This document shows, piece by piece, positions 35,447 to 43,693 of a stretch of 54,749 nt of DNA. Position numbers and translations under genes: made by a program. A model generated the notes under the pieces. The model ran no database searches, was not told where the DNA came from, and saw nothing but the letters and a program-made list of their open reading frames with translations. This DNA comes from an uncultured Bacteroidales bacterium. Lineage in GTDB: Bacteria; Bacteroidota; Bacteroidia; Bacteroidales; Muribaculaceae. The stretch's first letter is position 1, and each line of letters begins with the position of its first letter. The DNA lies in the NCBI GenBank assembly GCA_947570265.1, contig CANOUR010000008.1, forward strand, positions 1 through 54,749, read 5' to 3'.

Positions 35447-36375
35447 CGCGAGATCCAGTTGCGGTTGTGCACATGTGTCTTTATCAAGCGGCGGTCAAGA
35501 GAATTGTCTGTCGGAATGTTGATTGTGTAGGTTTTTCCCTGTTTATTCGGGAGAGATCGCGAGCGTATCCAAGGATTGTGCTCACGGAGCAGGTAATAGG
35601 TTGTGCCGTTTTCTGCTGCCCATTTGGCCCAATCGTCTACTGCACCCGATACGTTCACCGTGCGGTATTCATACGGCTGATACAGTTGGTCGGCCGACAG
35701 TGTGAAACCAAACTCTGGAGCATGCTCCATAAGCAGCTTAGCGGCGATAAGTCGATAGATATAGCGCATTGTCTCATCAGCAAGCCATAGGTCGTAGGCC
35801 GACTGCACCTGCTGATTGGTTAACTCCGATGATACGCGTCCCATGCCGGCATTGTAACTCGCGGCCGCGTTCTCCCAGTTTCCGCCATAACGATCGTAGG
35901 CTTTCTTCAAATATCGACATGCAGCCTCGGTTGATTTTACCGGATCGAAACGCTCGTCAACATATTCATTTACTTCCAGCCCATATTCTTTGGCTGTCGA
36001 TGGCATGAACTGCCATAATCCGGCGGCTTTGGCCGGAGACACGGCTCTCGGATTGAGTGTCGATTCTATACAGGCCAGATAAAGCAGGTCAGCAGGTACA
36101 CCATTCTTTTTAAGGATTGGCTCCATGACCGGGAAATATCTATTGGCACGTTTGATTTGCAAAAGGGTGTTGCCGTGGGTATAGGCCATGGCTGTAAGCT
36201 CACGGTCGAGCCGCTCATACATATCTGTGCGGCTCATGTCAATTTTCTTTCCGGCAAATTCCACTGTAGATGGTATGCGAGGATTACGGATGTCAGAAAA
36301 ACCTGATTCCTCCGCTCCAGCGATCAGTGCCGGAGTAAGAGACATTAATGTTATGCCAAATATTAGGGATTTCAT
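35443..36375 (-). CDS. lytic murein transglycosylase, SLT domain
   Basis: The 310-residue protein has a signal peptide (1-20) and a transglycosylase domain (about 85-210). The catalytic glutamate is E104 in LACIESTLNPRAVSPA, followed by GLWQFMPSTAKEYGL and AAASYNAGMGRV, the typical MltD-type motifs. The C-terminal part has no clear LysM repeats. It cleaves glycan strands between MurNAc and GlcNAc and leaves 1,6-anhydro ends, in the periplasm. The gene sits between the CHU_C protein and uvrA, both joined by ATGA overlaps. Confidence 0.9.
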   Translation of the reverse strand: MKSLIFGITLMSLTPALIAGAEESGFSDIRNPRIPSTVEFAGKKIDMSRTDMYERLDRELTAMAYTHGNTLLQIKRANRYFPVMEPILKKNGVPADLLYLACIESTLNPRAVSPAKAAGLWQFMPSTAKEYGLEVNEYVDERFDPVKSTEAACRYLKKAYDRYGGNWENAAASYNAGMGRVSSELTNQQVQSAYDLWLADETMRYIYRLIAAKLLMEHAPEFGFTLSADQLYQPYEYRTVNVSGAVDDWAKWAAENGTTYYLLREHNPWIRSRSLPNKQGKTYTINIPTDNSLDRRLIKTHVHNRNWISR

Positions 36376-37694
36376 TTGTAGTCAATAATGTTTATATCAC
36401 CTGAAAGGTTGTACTTGCGACCGTCGGCACCGCGCGCCTTGATTGTGTAGTAATACACGCCTGCCGGCACGAGTTTGCCTCGATATTTGCCGTCCCAACC
36501 TTGCGATGGGTCGGTTAATGAACACATTTTCTCGCCCCATCGGTTGAATATGTGGCATTCGAAGCTGACGATTGATTTGTAGCTAACCTTCCATTGGTCA
36601 TTTACCCCTTCCGATGCCCCCGGAGAGAAAGCATTGGGACAGAGCAATGATGATTCGCCGATGTTGATCTGATATGTCTCCCCGGTGAATTGACATGTGC
36701 CGTCGGCGTTATCACATACAAAACGCACATAGACGGTGCCAAGTTCATCAAATGTGTGTGTATATTCTGTGTCACTGACGCGTAATTGGATGTCCTCAAA
36801 ATCGTTGTATTTTGAAAATTGCCATTCGGTAAATATTGCGGCATCGGTCACGTTTGCCACAAACTCAATCTGAGCCGGAGCAGATCCGCCAAGGGCGTCT
36901 GATGCGCCGCCAATCTGATTGTCATATGCTTCATTGAGCTGTGTTGCAGTGGTGTGCGCTTCAACTGATATTGCCGGGTAAGATGGTGATGTGATTGACT
37001 GAGGTTCGCCCCATGCTACGGAAAAACGATCGCCGGAGAGAGTGAAGTCGGTTGAGCACAATGGTGCTTGCGTCCGAATAGACCCCTCGATCGCGTCGAT
37101 AGTTTCGCTGACGTCTGTGCGATCATATTGCTGCGAGTCCTCATTCCATTCCAGAGTTGTGTATGATAGTTTCAGTTCCCGCGACAATGTGAGTTGTCTA
37201 CCGTTGATAGAATAATAATTTATAGGTGAGGCATTGCCTGCGATGGCCAATGCCGTTGTCGCGCAATCATTATCTGCGCCTATCATTAATGCGTCGAGCG
37301 ACAGTGCGTGACGAGAATAATCGACTACCCAAAAATATGTGCGTTCATCGCCTTCTTCGACAATATAACCCATGTCGCCCTGGACTGATGAAAGAATAGA
37401 CTGAGCACCGTTATGGCTTACCCCTTGAACAGGCTCAGCATAGCCACCACCGAGATTGCTGAAGCGATACCATGTTACTGTGGCATATTCATTGGATGCG
37501 TTGTAGGTGGCTGTTACACCTGACATGACATCGGCGACATATACGCCGGCTGTCAGACCAGATGTGGCCGGAGCGTCATAGTGGAGCACTTTGCGTCCTG
37601 TCGATGACGCCTCGAATGAAAGAGTTCCCGCGCTTGCAGGCATAGTGGCTGCAAGCGCGAGTAAGATTGCAATATATAAATTATGGATAGTCAT
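36372..37694 (-). CDS. secreted protein with CHU_C/T9SS type B C-terminal domain
   Basis: The 440-residue protein carries a signal peptide (about 1-22), a long beta-rich region, a PKD-like segment (about 270-340) and a gliding-motility-associated C-terminal domain (about 350-440). That domain includes NAFSPGASEGVNDQWKV, HIFNRWGEKM and GWDGKYRGKLVPAGVYYY. Such domains route cargo through the type IX secretion system in Bacteroidetes or serve as surface modules. The function of the N-terminal part is not recognised. It is co-transcribed with a GH20 hexosaminidase upstream and a transglycosylase downstream. Confidence 0.8.
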   Translation of the reverse strand: MTIHNLYIAILLALAATMPASAGTLSFEASSTGRKVLHYDAPATSGLTAGVYVADVMSGVTATYNASNEYATVTWYRFSNLGGGYAEPVQGVSHNGAQSILSSVQGDMGYIVEEGDERTYFWVVDYSRHALSLDALMIGADNDCATTALAIAGNASPINYYSINGRQLTLSRELKLSYTTLEWNEDSQQYDRTDVSETIDAIEGSIRTQAPLCSTDFTLSGDRFSVAWGEPQSITSPSYPAISVEAHTTATQLNEAYDNQIGGASDALGGSAPAQIEFVANVTDAAIFTEWQFSKYNDFEDIQLRVSDTEYTHTFDELGTVYVRFVCDNADGTCQFTGETYQINIGESSLLCPNAFSPGASEGVNDQWKVSYKSIVSFECHIFNRWGEKMCSLTDPSQGWDGKYRGKLVPAGVYYYTIKARGADGRKYNLSGDINIIDYK

Positions 37695-37712
37695 GTATAA
37701 TTGTTAACGCTG

Positions 37713-39749
37713 TCAGTTCACAATTATTTCATCGAGGAACAGCCATGCACCCCCTCCGGGACGTTCGTGCCGTTTGGCTCGTATTCTCACATATCGGGCT
37801 GTAGCATCCACACCTGTTACAGTGGCATAACGTCTGGTCACGGCAAGCGGCGCATCTGCGTTGGTTTCACTGCGCATTGTATCAACTGTGTTGAACTCCT
37901 CACCGTCGTTTGACAATGCAACCTCAACCCACTGTGGCAGATGTACCCAAGATTTGGGTGATTGCATGAAATCGACCATCACTGCGTTGACCGGCATTAC
38001 CTTGCCGAGATCAACCGTAATATCGGCATCGCCTTGTATACCTTGCCAGTTGTGGTCAGAGAAATGCCAGCTACCGCGTTGTCCGTCAGTCAGTGCATTT
38101 TCGCCTCCGGCTGGATAAAGCGGGCTGTAGGGTGTGTTATAGATCACTTTTGCGCCACGGGCACGGTGACACACCGGTTTAAGTGACTCAGGGCGCAGGC
38201 CTACCTCCTGGGAAAGGTCGAATGTGTTGTAGCCACGCTGTTGCATCACTTGGCTGAACTGTTGAGCGCGACATCTGAAATCAGCATAATCTTTTTTACT
38301 TGCCGGAGTCCAGCCTGTTTCAGCGATGGCATATGCGCGCGGATAATACATGTATTCCGCATGTTCGTCTGTTACGACATATTCTCCCCACATGCATCCT
38401 TGTAAACCGAGAAGCTGCTCGTCGGTACCCGGTTCGAAATCATAAACCATTTCAAGAGACAGATAGCCGCCCTGTGAGAGTGGTTCTTTGTATTGCGCAT
38501 CCTGTGCATTATTGAGGTAGCAAGTGTCGCCAGGAGCCATCACGACACGACGTCCCTGCGCTATCGCCTCTTTACCTCCCTTGGTTCCGCGCCATGACAT
38601 TATGGCTGTGGCGGGATCGAGATCGGGATGCAATATCTCATCCCAGCCGATGGCCTTGCGGCCTTTACCAGCTATGAAACGCGCTATGCGGTTTACGGCA
38701 TAGTTCTGCAACTGATCGACATCGGTCAAGTTCTCGTCCTTCATGCGCTGACGGCAATCGGGACACGTCTTCCATACTTCCTTGCCTGCCTCGTCACCTC
38801 CGAGGTGAATGTATTCAGACGGGAAGATATCGATAACCTCAGTGAACACATCCTCAAGAAACCTGAACATATTTTCCTTGCCAATGCACATGTCGTCATT
38901 GCCCACTGTCGGCTTGCCTCCGCATGCGAGTTCTGGATAAGCCGATGTCACTTCGAAACTGTGCGATGGCATTTCGATCTCAGGAACTATGTTGATGTGT
39001 CGCGCAGCGGCGTATTCCACAAGATCTTTAAGTTCTTTTTTTGTGTAGTATCCACCATAGGCATTAGGAGCAGTGCTTTCACAAAACGGTTGACCGTTGT
39101 CGTACCACAGTTGCCATGTGTGTTGCGGACGCCATGCCGCATACTCTGTAAGCCGAGGATATCCGGGAATTTCTATGCGCCATCCAGCTGCGTCGGTGAG
39201 ATGCAGATGCAGGTTGTTGAGTTTTAGCATAGCCATGGCATCAATTTGTTTTTTCAGAAAGTCGATGCTTCTGAAATGGCGCGACACATCAAAATGTAAA
39301 CCACGATAGCCGTATCGCGGACTATCTTCTATTTTACCGCATGCGATCTCTGTTGCATCAGGCTCGGAAAGCATTTGCAAAAGTGTCTGCACTCCATAAA
39401 AAGCTCCGGCTTCGCCGTGTCCTTTGATTGTTATTTGCTTTTTGCCGATAGTCATCTCGTAGCTTTCGCTGTCAGCCTCACCTATCTTTATCCTTAAATC
39501 GGCTTTTTCACCTTTTTTGGCAGGAACAAGCCTGGGTGCACATGTGATCAGGAATTCCTCGATGCGGCTGGATCGGGGTGATTCTATTGTATACCTCAAT
39601 CCCGTAGCGGGGATTTTGAAGATATCGTTGCCGACAGTAGAAAAACTCGATGGCGCCGGGATCACATCACTGGCCGATACTGTTTTAGCGTGTAGCGGCA
39701 TTGCTGCAAAAGCGAGAGCGGCGAAGCCGCAAACAAACGGTTTTATCAT
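37713..39749 (-). CDS. beta-N-acetylhexosaminidase, GH20
   Basis: The start at ATG 39749 gives a signal peptide ending near LHA and a 678-residue precursor. ATG 39761 is possible but would leave almost no leader after the promoter; the open frame continues upstream without support. Domains are a GH20b-type N-terminal domain (about 30-140) and the GH20 catalytic barrel with GYRGLHFDVSRHF, HLHLTDAAGWRIEIP and the catalytic pair D319-E320 in HLGGDEAGKEVW. A C-terminal F5/8-type discoidin-like domain (about 560-678) follows. It removes terminal GlcNAc or GalNAc from host or peptidoglycan-derived glycans. Confidence 0.92.
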   Translation of the reverse strand: MIKPFVCGFAALAFAAMPLHAKTVSASDVIPAPSSFSTVGNDIFKIPATGLRYTIESPRSSRIEEFLITCAPRLVPAKKGEKADLRIKIGEADSESYEMTIGKKQITIKGHGEAGAFYGVQTLLQMLSEPDATEIACGKIEDSPRYGYRGLHFDVSRHFRSIDFLKKQIDAMAMLKLNNLHLHLTDAAGWRIEIPGYPRLTEYAAWRPQHTWQLWYDNGQPFCESTAPNAYGGYYTKKELKDLVEYAAARHINIVPEIEMPSHSFEVTSAYPELACGGKPTVGNDDMCIGKENMFRFLEDVFTEVIDIFPSEYIHLGGDEAGKEVWKTCPDCRQRMKDENLTDVDQLQNYAVNRIARFIAGKGRKAIGWDEILHPDLDPATAIMSWRGTKGGKEAIAQGRRVVMAPGDTCYLNNAQDAQYKEPLSQGGYLSLEMVYDFEPGTDEQLLGLQGCMWGEYVVTDEHAEYMYYPRAYAIAETGWTPASKKDYADFRCRAQQFSQVMQQRGYNTFDLSQEVGLRPESLKPVCHRARGAKVIYNTPYSPLYPAGGENALTDGQRGSWHFSDHNWQGIQGDADITVDLGKVMPVNAVMVDFMQSPKSWVHLPQWVEVALSNDGEEFNTVDTMRSETNADAPLAVTRRYATVTGVDATARYVRIRAKRHERPGGGAWLFLDEIIVN

Positions 39750-39769
39750 GATATTTGTCATTTCTGAGA

Positions 39770-39777
39770 CAAAGATA
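39770..39777 (-). promoter_or_regulatory. -7 element of the GH20-uvrA operon
   Basis: The minus strand reads TATCTTTG, a perfect -7 box. The nearest TTTG elements lie at 15 and 24 bp, not the usual 20. The implied start of transcription near 39765 favours ATG 39749 for the GH20 gene. Confidence 0.45.
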
Positions 39778-39809
39778 ACCAATTTTTTGTTGCAAAACAC
39801 ACAAAAATA

Positions 39810-39841
39810 TTTGGACATATAGGCAATCAGTGTTACTTTTG
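39810..39841 (+). promoter_or_regulatory. promoter of the small-protein/aguAB operon
   Basis: TTTG (39810-39813), 20 bp and TACTTTTG (39834-39841) match the Bacteroidetes consensus fully. The leader to ATG 39879 is about 33 nt. It diverges from the GH20 promoter. Confidence 0.75.
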
Positions 39842-39878
39842 GCAAAAGAACCAGCGTCACGCACACACCGACAATCTC

Positions 39879-40121
39879 ATGAATAATAACGACATCACAG
39901 ACTTTTTCATCAATCTGCTGAATGAGCATAAAAGCATAGACATTGCAGACTATGCGTTTAAAAAAGCCCTGCACGAGGATGCCGGCCTGCGCGACGAGTA
40001 CTCGGAATGGTGTCTGGCTGTAGGAAGCAGCGAAAAAAACGGATTCCTCGATTTCTGCGAGGAATACATGAACAATCAAGATTCAATCTACGACTCGTTA
40101 TCAGATTATAATGACGACTGA
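39879..40121 (+). CDS. small acidic hypothetical protein preceding aguA
   Basis: The 80-residue protein is acidic, mostly helical by eye, and has no signal peptide (MNNNDITDFFINLL at the start, DYNDD at the end). It follows a consensus promoter, and its last 11 bases overlap the aguA start, so translation of the two is coupled. I do not recognise the family. It could be a regulator or a stabilising partner of agmatine deiminase, which is inference from position. Confidence 0.65.
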   Translation: MNNNDITDFFINLLNEHKSIDIADYAFKKALHEDAGLRDEYSEWCLAVGSSEKNGFLDFCEEYMNNQDSIYDSLSDYNDD

Positions 40122-41157
40122 ACATTGCGGCTCATGCCGTATGCCTGCCGAGTGGGAGACCGGAGGTGTTACTCTTGTGGCGTGGCCTCACGAAGCGACC
40201 GATTGGGCTGAAATGCTCGATCAGGTCGATAAATGCTATACCGGTCTTGTAGCAGCTCTTGCTGAAGAACAGTTAGTGGTAATACTAACGCCTGAGGTTG
40301 AACGTGTCAAGTCCTTATTAAGGAACATTGATCAGTCGCGGCTTCTGATTGTCGGTATAGACACCGATGATACCTGGACACGAGACTATGCCCCTTTGAC
40401 TGTTATAGATGCCAATGGATGTTGTCGTCTGCTTGATTTCATGTTTAATGGCTGGGGGCTCAAGTTTGCATCCTCAAATGACAATCTTGTGAACAGTCGA
40501 CTCAAGCAGATGGGGTTGTTCACAGCTCCGCTTGAAAACCATCGTGGCTTTGTGCTCGAAGGGGGATCGGTGGAATCGGATGGTAATGGAACATTACTTA
40601 CTACTACGCGATGCCTCATGTCTCCCAATCGCAATGCACAAATGAGTCGCGAGGAGATTGAGAAGGTGCTCCGGGATACATTTGGTTTCACGCATCAGTT
40701 GTGGCTCGATCATGGTGAGCTTGAGGGGGACGATACTGATTCTCATATAGACACCCTTGCGCGTCTTGCTCCCGGCAACACTATTATATATGTGGGTACG
40801 CACGACACAACTGATTCGCACTATGCCTGTCTGCAACGCATGGCAGCTCAGTTGCGTGAGTTCCGCAATCCGTTCGGACAGCCGTATAATCTTCTTGAGC
40901 TGCCGCTGCCAGATGCCATATACGACGAAGAAGGTAACAGGCTTCCGGCTACCTATGCAAATTATTTAGTGACACCGACAACGGTGTATATGCCAGTTTA
41001 TAATCAGCAACGCAACGACCGTCTGGCATGCGACATCATCCGCATAGCCTTTCCCGAACACAGGGTAGTGCCAGTAAACTGTGAAGCACTCATCCGCCAG
41101 CATGGTTCGCTGCATTGTGCTACCATGCAACTCGATCCAACTACAATCTGCATATGA
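40111..41157 (+). CDS. aguA: agmatine deiminase
   Basis: The 348-residue enzyme belongs to the peptidyl-arginine-deiminase-like family. Family marks are VAWPHEATDW near the start, DTDDTWTRDYAPL, LEGGSVESDG, DGELEGDDTDSHID-type segments (HGELEGDDTDSHIDT) and the nucleophile Cys336 in HGSLHCATMQ. It hydrolyses agmatine to N-carbamoylputrescine and ammonia. The next gene encodes the following step and overlaps its stop by 4 bp, which confirms the assignment. Confidence 0.93.
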   Translation: MTTEHCGSCRMPAEWETGGVTLVAWPHEATDWAEMLDQVDKCYTGLVAALAEEQLVVILTPEVERVKSLLRNIDQSRLLIVGIDTDDTWTRDYAPLTVIDANGCCRLLDFMFNGWGLKFASSNDNLVNSRLKQMGLFTAPLENHRGFVLEGGSVESDGNGTLLTTTRCLMSPNRNAQMSREEIEKVLRDTFGFTHQLWLDHGELEGDDTDSHIDTLARLAPGNTIIYVGTHDTTDSHYACLQRMAAQLREFRNPFGQPYNLLELPLPDAIYDEEGNRLPATYANYLVTPTTVYMPVYNQQRNDRLACDIIRIAFPEHRVVPVNCEALIRQHGSLHCATMQLDPTTICI

Positions 41158-42041
41158 AACGAATACTAAAAACCGCTATAATTCAGCAGTCGAATACGGC
41201 TGATGTAAATGATAACCGTCGGCGTCTTTGCGAACGCATCACTGAAGCGGCGGCGGCAGGCGCACGCCTTGTCGTGCTTCAGGAACTACATGACTCTCTC
41301 TATTTTTGTCAGACCGAAAATGTGGATAATTTCGATATGGCAGTTCCACGCAAAAGCGGCCCTGCTAACATCTATAGCAAACTTGCGGCTGACCTTAAGG
41401 TGGTTATTGTCACATCGATGTTTGAACGCCGCTCAGCCGGATTGTATCACAATACATCGTATGTCTTCGACATTGACGGATCGCTCGCCGGAAGCTATCG
41501 CAAAATGCATATACCGGATGATCCTGCTTATTACGAGAAATTCTATTTCACGCCAGGCGATCTTGGCTTTGAGCCGGTTACAACTTCTGTCGGCCGCATC
41601 GGCGTGTTGGTATGTTGGGATCAGTGGTTTCCCGAGGCAGCGCGTCTTATGGCTCTCAAAGGAGCGGAAATGCTTGTCTATCCAACTGCAATAGGATGGG
41701 AGAGCAGTGATACTCCAGAGGAACAGGAGCGTCAGTGCGAGGCGTGGACTGTGGTGCAGCGCGGTCATGCGGTGGCAAATGGGCTGCCGGTCGTGACCGT
41801 TAATCGTGTAGGTCACGAGCCGGATCCATCCGGACAGACAAATGGTATCAAGTTCTGGGGATCAAGCTTTGTGGCAGGGCCGCAGGGCGAACTGCTTTTC
41901 CGTGCTCCGTCTGATGCTGAATGTGTTGAAATAGTGGATATCGATTTATCTCGTAGCGAGCAAGTGCGTCGTTGGTGGCCATTTTTGCGTGATCGTCGCA
42001 TCGATGCATACTCTGGTTTGCTTCAGCGCTATATCGACTGA
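41154..42041 (+). CDS. aguB: N-carbamoylputrescine amidase
   Basis: ATG 41154 overlaps the aguA stop (ATGA) and gives 295 residues, the family length. The nitrilase catalytic triad is E44 (in VVLQELHDS), K117 (SYRKMHIPDD) and C154 (LVCWDQWFPEAARL). The product converts N-carbamoylputrescine to putrescine, CO2 and ammonia, so with aguA it makes putrescine from agmatine. A 21-bp hairpin terminator follows. Confidence 0.95.
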   Translation: MKRILKTAIIQQSNTADVNDNRRRLCERITEAAAAGARLVVLQELHDSLYFCQTENVDNFDMAVPRKSGPANIYSKLAADLKVVIVTSMFERRSAGLYHNTSYVFDIDGSLAGSYRKMHIPDDPAYYEKFYFTPGDLGFEPVTTSVGRIGVLVCWDQWFPEAARLMALKGAEMLVYPTAIGWESSDTPEEQERQCEAWTVVQRGHAVANGLPVVTVNRVGHEPDPSGQTNGIKFWGSSFVAGPQGELLFRAPSDAECVEIVDIDLSRSEQVRRWWPFLRDRRIDAYSGLLQRYID

Positions 42042-42058
42042 CCTAATTGATATACATT

Positions 42059-42104
42059 CAAAATCAGTCAGGGCTGCCGTTATCGGCAGCCCTGACTGAT
42101 TTTG
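42059..42104. terminator. bidirectional terminator between aguB and the DUF4301 gene
   Basis: A 21-bp perfect stem (42059-42079 and 42084-42104) with a TTAT loop separates convergent genes. It ends in AAAT and TTTT at its base on either side, so it can work in both directions. Confidence 0.85.
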
Positions 42105-42118
42105 GTAAGCTCGGACAC

Positions 42119-43645
42119 TTATTGCATGTGTGCCGGGCGTAGCAGATCGTTGACTGTCTTGACTGGATTGAAGGTAGATAATGGCACCTCTACGAATGCA
42201 GTAGACCAATCGCTCATAGCACCGTTCCACAAACCGGGCAGCTCCATTGCCCGCAGTTCTTTCCCATGACTTGATTTCGACGATATGAATCCTGTAGCTG
42301 GATCGATATAACGGCGCAGGTCATATTTCTCACCATGAATGTCTTTGATGTAGCAGACAAGATCTACAGGGTTGAAGTGAGTGGCCTTGCTCATCATCTC
42401 GCGATAGTCGGCACGTGAGGTGTCAATCTGATTACTTTCGAGCACTTGTGGCGAAAAAGACCCATCGGCATTGCGTGCGATGTAAGGGCCCCCTCCGGGT
42501 TCTCCCTCGTTTCTCACCATGCCGCACACGCGAAGTGGTCTGTCGAGCTTCGTTTTTATCCATGTCGCGAGATGCTGACCTTTTAGATCGTCCATTTCAG
42601 GGGCACTGATACATAGTTTCTCACGCATGAAGCATAGCATTTCGCATAGATCGTCGTCAGTGTATTTGGCACTATCGATCAAATTCAGATAGCGGTCTAT
42701 GCAGTCGTGTAGCTCTATAAGATAGCCGCCGATCACTTGTTTATATCGAATTGTGTCATTTCGTTGGTTGTCAGGGACTACGTTGTCGATATTCTTTATG
42801 AATACTACGGCAGAACTGATGTCGTTGAGATTTTCAATCAGTGCTCCGTGTCCCCCGGGGCGGAGTAACAGTTTTCCGTCTTCTACGAATGGTGTATTGT
42901 CAGGATTTACAGCTATCGTGTCGGTTGATGGACGTTGCTCGCTCATCGAAATATTGAATTGCAGCCCATTTCGATTGGCGGCCGCAGGTACGGCCTCGGA
43001 TAGTTTTTTGGAGAAGAGGTCGCGATGGTTGGCCGATACTGTAAAATGCAGATTGACTTGGCCATTTGCAGCAGCAGTTTGCGCTCCTTCAGCAAGTTGC
43101 TCATCAAGCGGTGTTCGTACACCGTCAGGATAGCTGTGGAAGTCAAGCAAAGCCTTAGGCAAAGCTCCGTAGTTCATTCCTTCGGGATTTACGATCGCTT
43201 TGATGATATCGCGGTTCCGGCCTTGCGTAAGCATGTCGTCGACGGTAGTTCCGTATAGACGGCTGATTGTTTCGCTGAGACGTGGATATAAGGCCAATTC
43301 GGTTATGTGCTCAAGCAACTGTTCGACATCCGAGCCCTTTGCCGGAGTGTCGGTCGAACCATTGATAAATTCGAACAGAGCCTTGAACATGCGCGATGCA
43401 GCGCCTGATGCAGGAACGAATTTAGTTACTTCTCCTCCGTCGGCAAGGTACTTCTTCCAACGTTCGATAGCTTTTTCCTCGTCTGCGGGCGACAGCACAG
43501 TGATGCCATCGCCTGCACGTGCTGCTTTCTGCACCTCAAGCCATGGAAAGCCTGTATTGAATCGATCTATCTGGGCCTCGGCCTGTTCTTTTGTGATGCC
43601 ATGTGCAGCAAGCTGCGCAATGTCATCTGGTCGTAAAGTAGTCAT
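42119..43645 (-). CDS. DUF4301 domain-containing protein
   Basis: The 508-residue protein matches the Bacteroidetes DUF4301 family by length and by the segments KFVPASGAASRMFKAL, LLRPGGHGALIENLND and GMVRNEGEPGGGPYI. The first motif resembles a nucleotide-sugar pyrophosphorylase-like phosphate-binding loop, so a nucleotidyltransferase fold is possible, but no activity is established to my knowledge. It has no signal peptide. It lies 48 bp downstream of ftsH and ends at the aguB terminator. Confidence 0.82.
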   Translation of the reverse strand: MTTLRPDDIAQLAAHGITKEQAEAQIDRFNTGFPWLEVQKAARAGDGITVLSPADEEKAIERWKKYLADGGEVTKFVPASGAASRMFKALFEFINGSTDTPAKGSDVEQLLEHITELALYPRLSETISRLYGTTVDDMLTQGRNRDIIKAIVNPEGMNYGALPKALLDFHSYPDGVRTPLDEQLAEGAQTAAANGQVNLHFTVSANHRDLFSKKLSEAVPAAANRNGLQFNISMSEQRPSTDTIAVNPDNTPFVEDGKLLLRPGGHGALIENLNDISSAVVFIKNIDNVVPDNQRNDTIRYKQVIGGYLIELHDCIDRYLNLIDSAKYTDDDLCEMLCFMREKLCISAPEMDDLKGQHLATWIKTKLDRPLRVCGMVRNEGEPGGGPYIARNADGSFSPQVLESNQIDTSRADYREMMSKATHFNPVDLVCYIKDIHGEKYDLRRYIDPATGFISSKSSHGKELRAMELPGLWNGAMSDWSTAFVEVPLSTFNPVKTVNDLLRPAHMQ

Positions 43646-43693
43646 GATATGTGTGTGTAAACAGGTGTGTGAAGATTCGGCGTATCGTTTTAG

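Noticed and set aside
39750-40079. N-terminal extension of the GH20 gene up to 40079
   Set aside because: The extension runs across a divergent promoter region and the upstream plus-strand gene, and has no signal peptide at its start. ATG 39749 gives a proper signal peptide.
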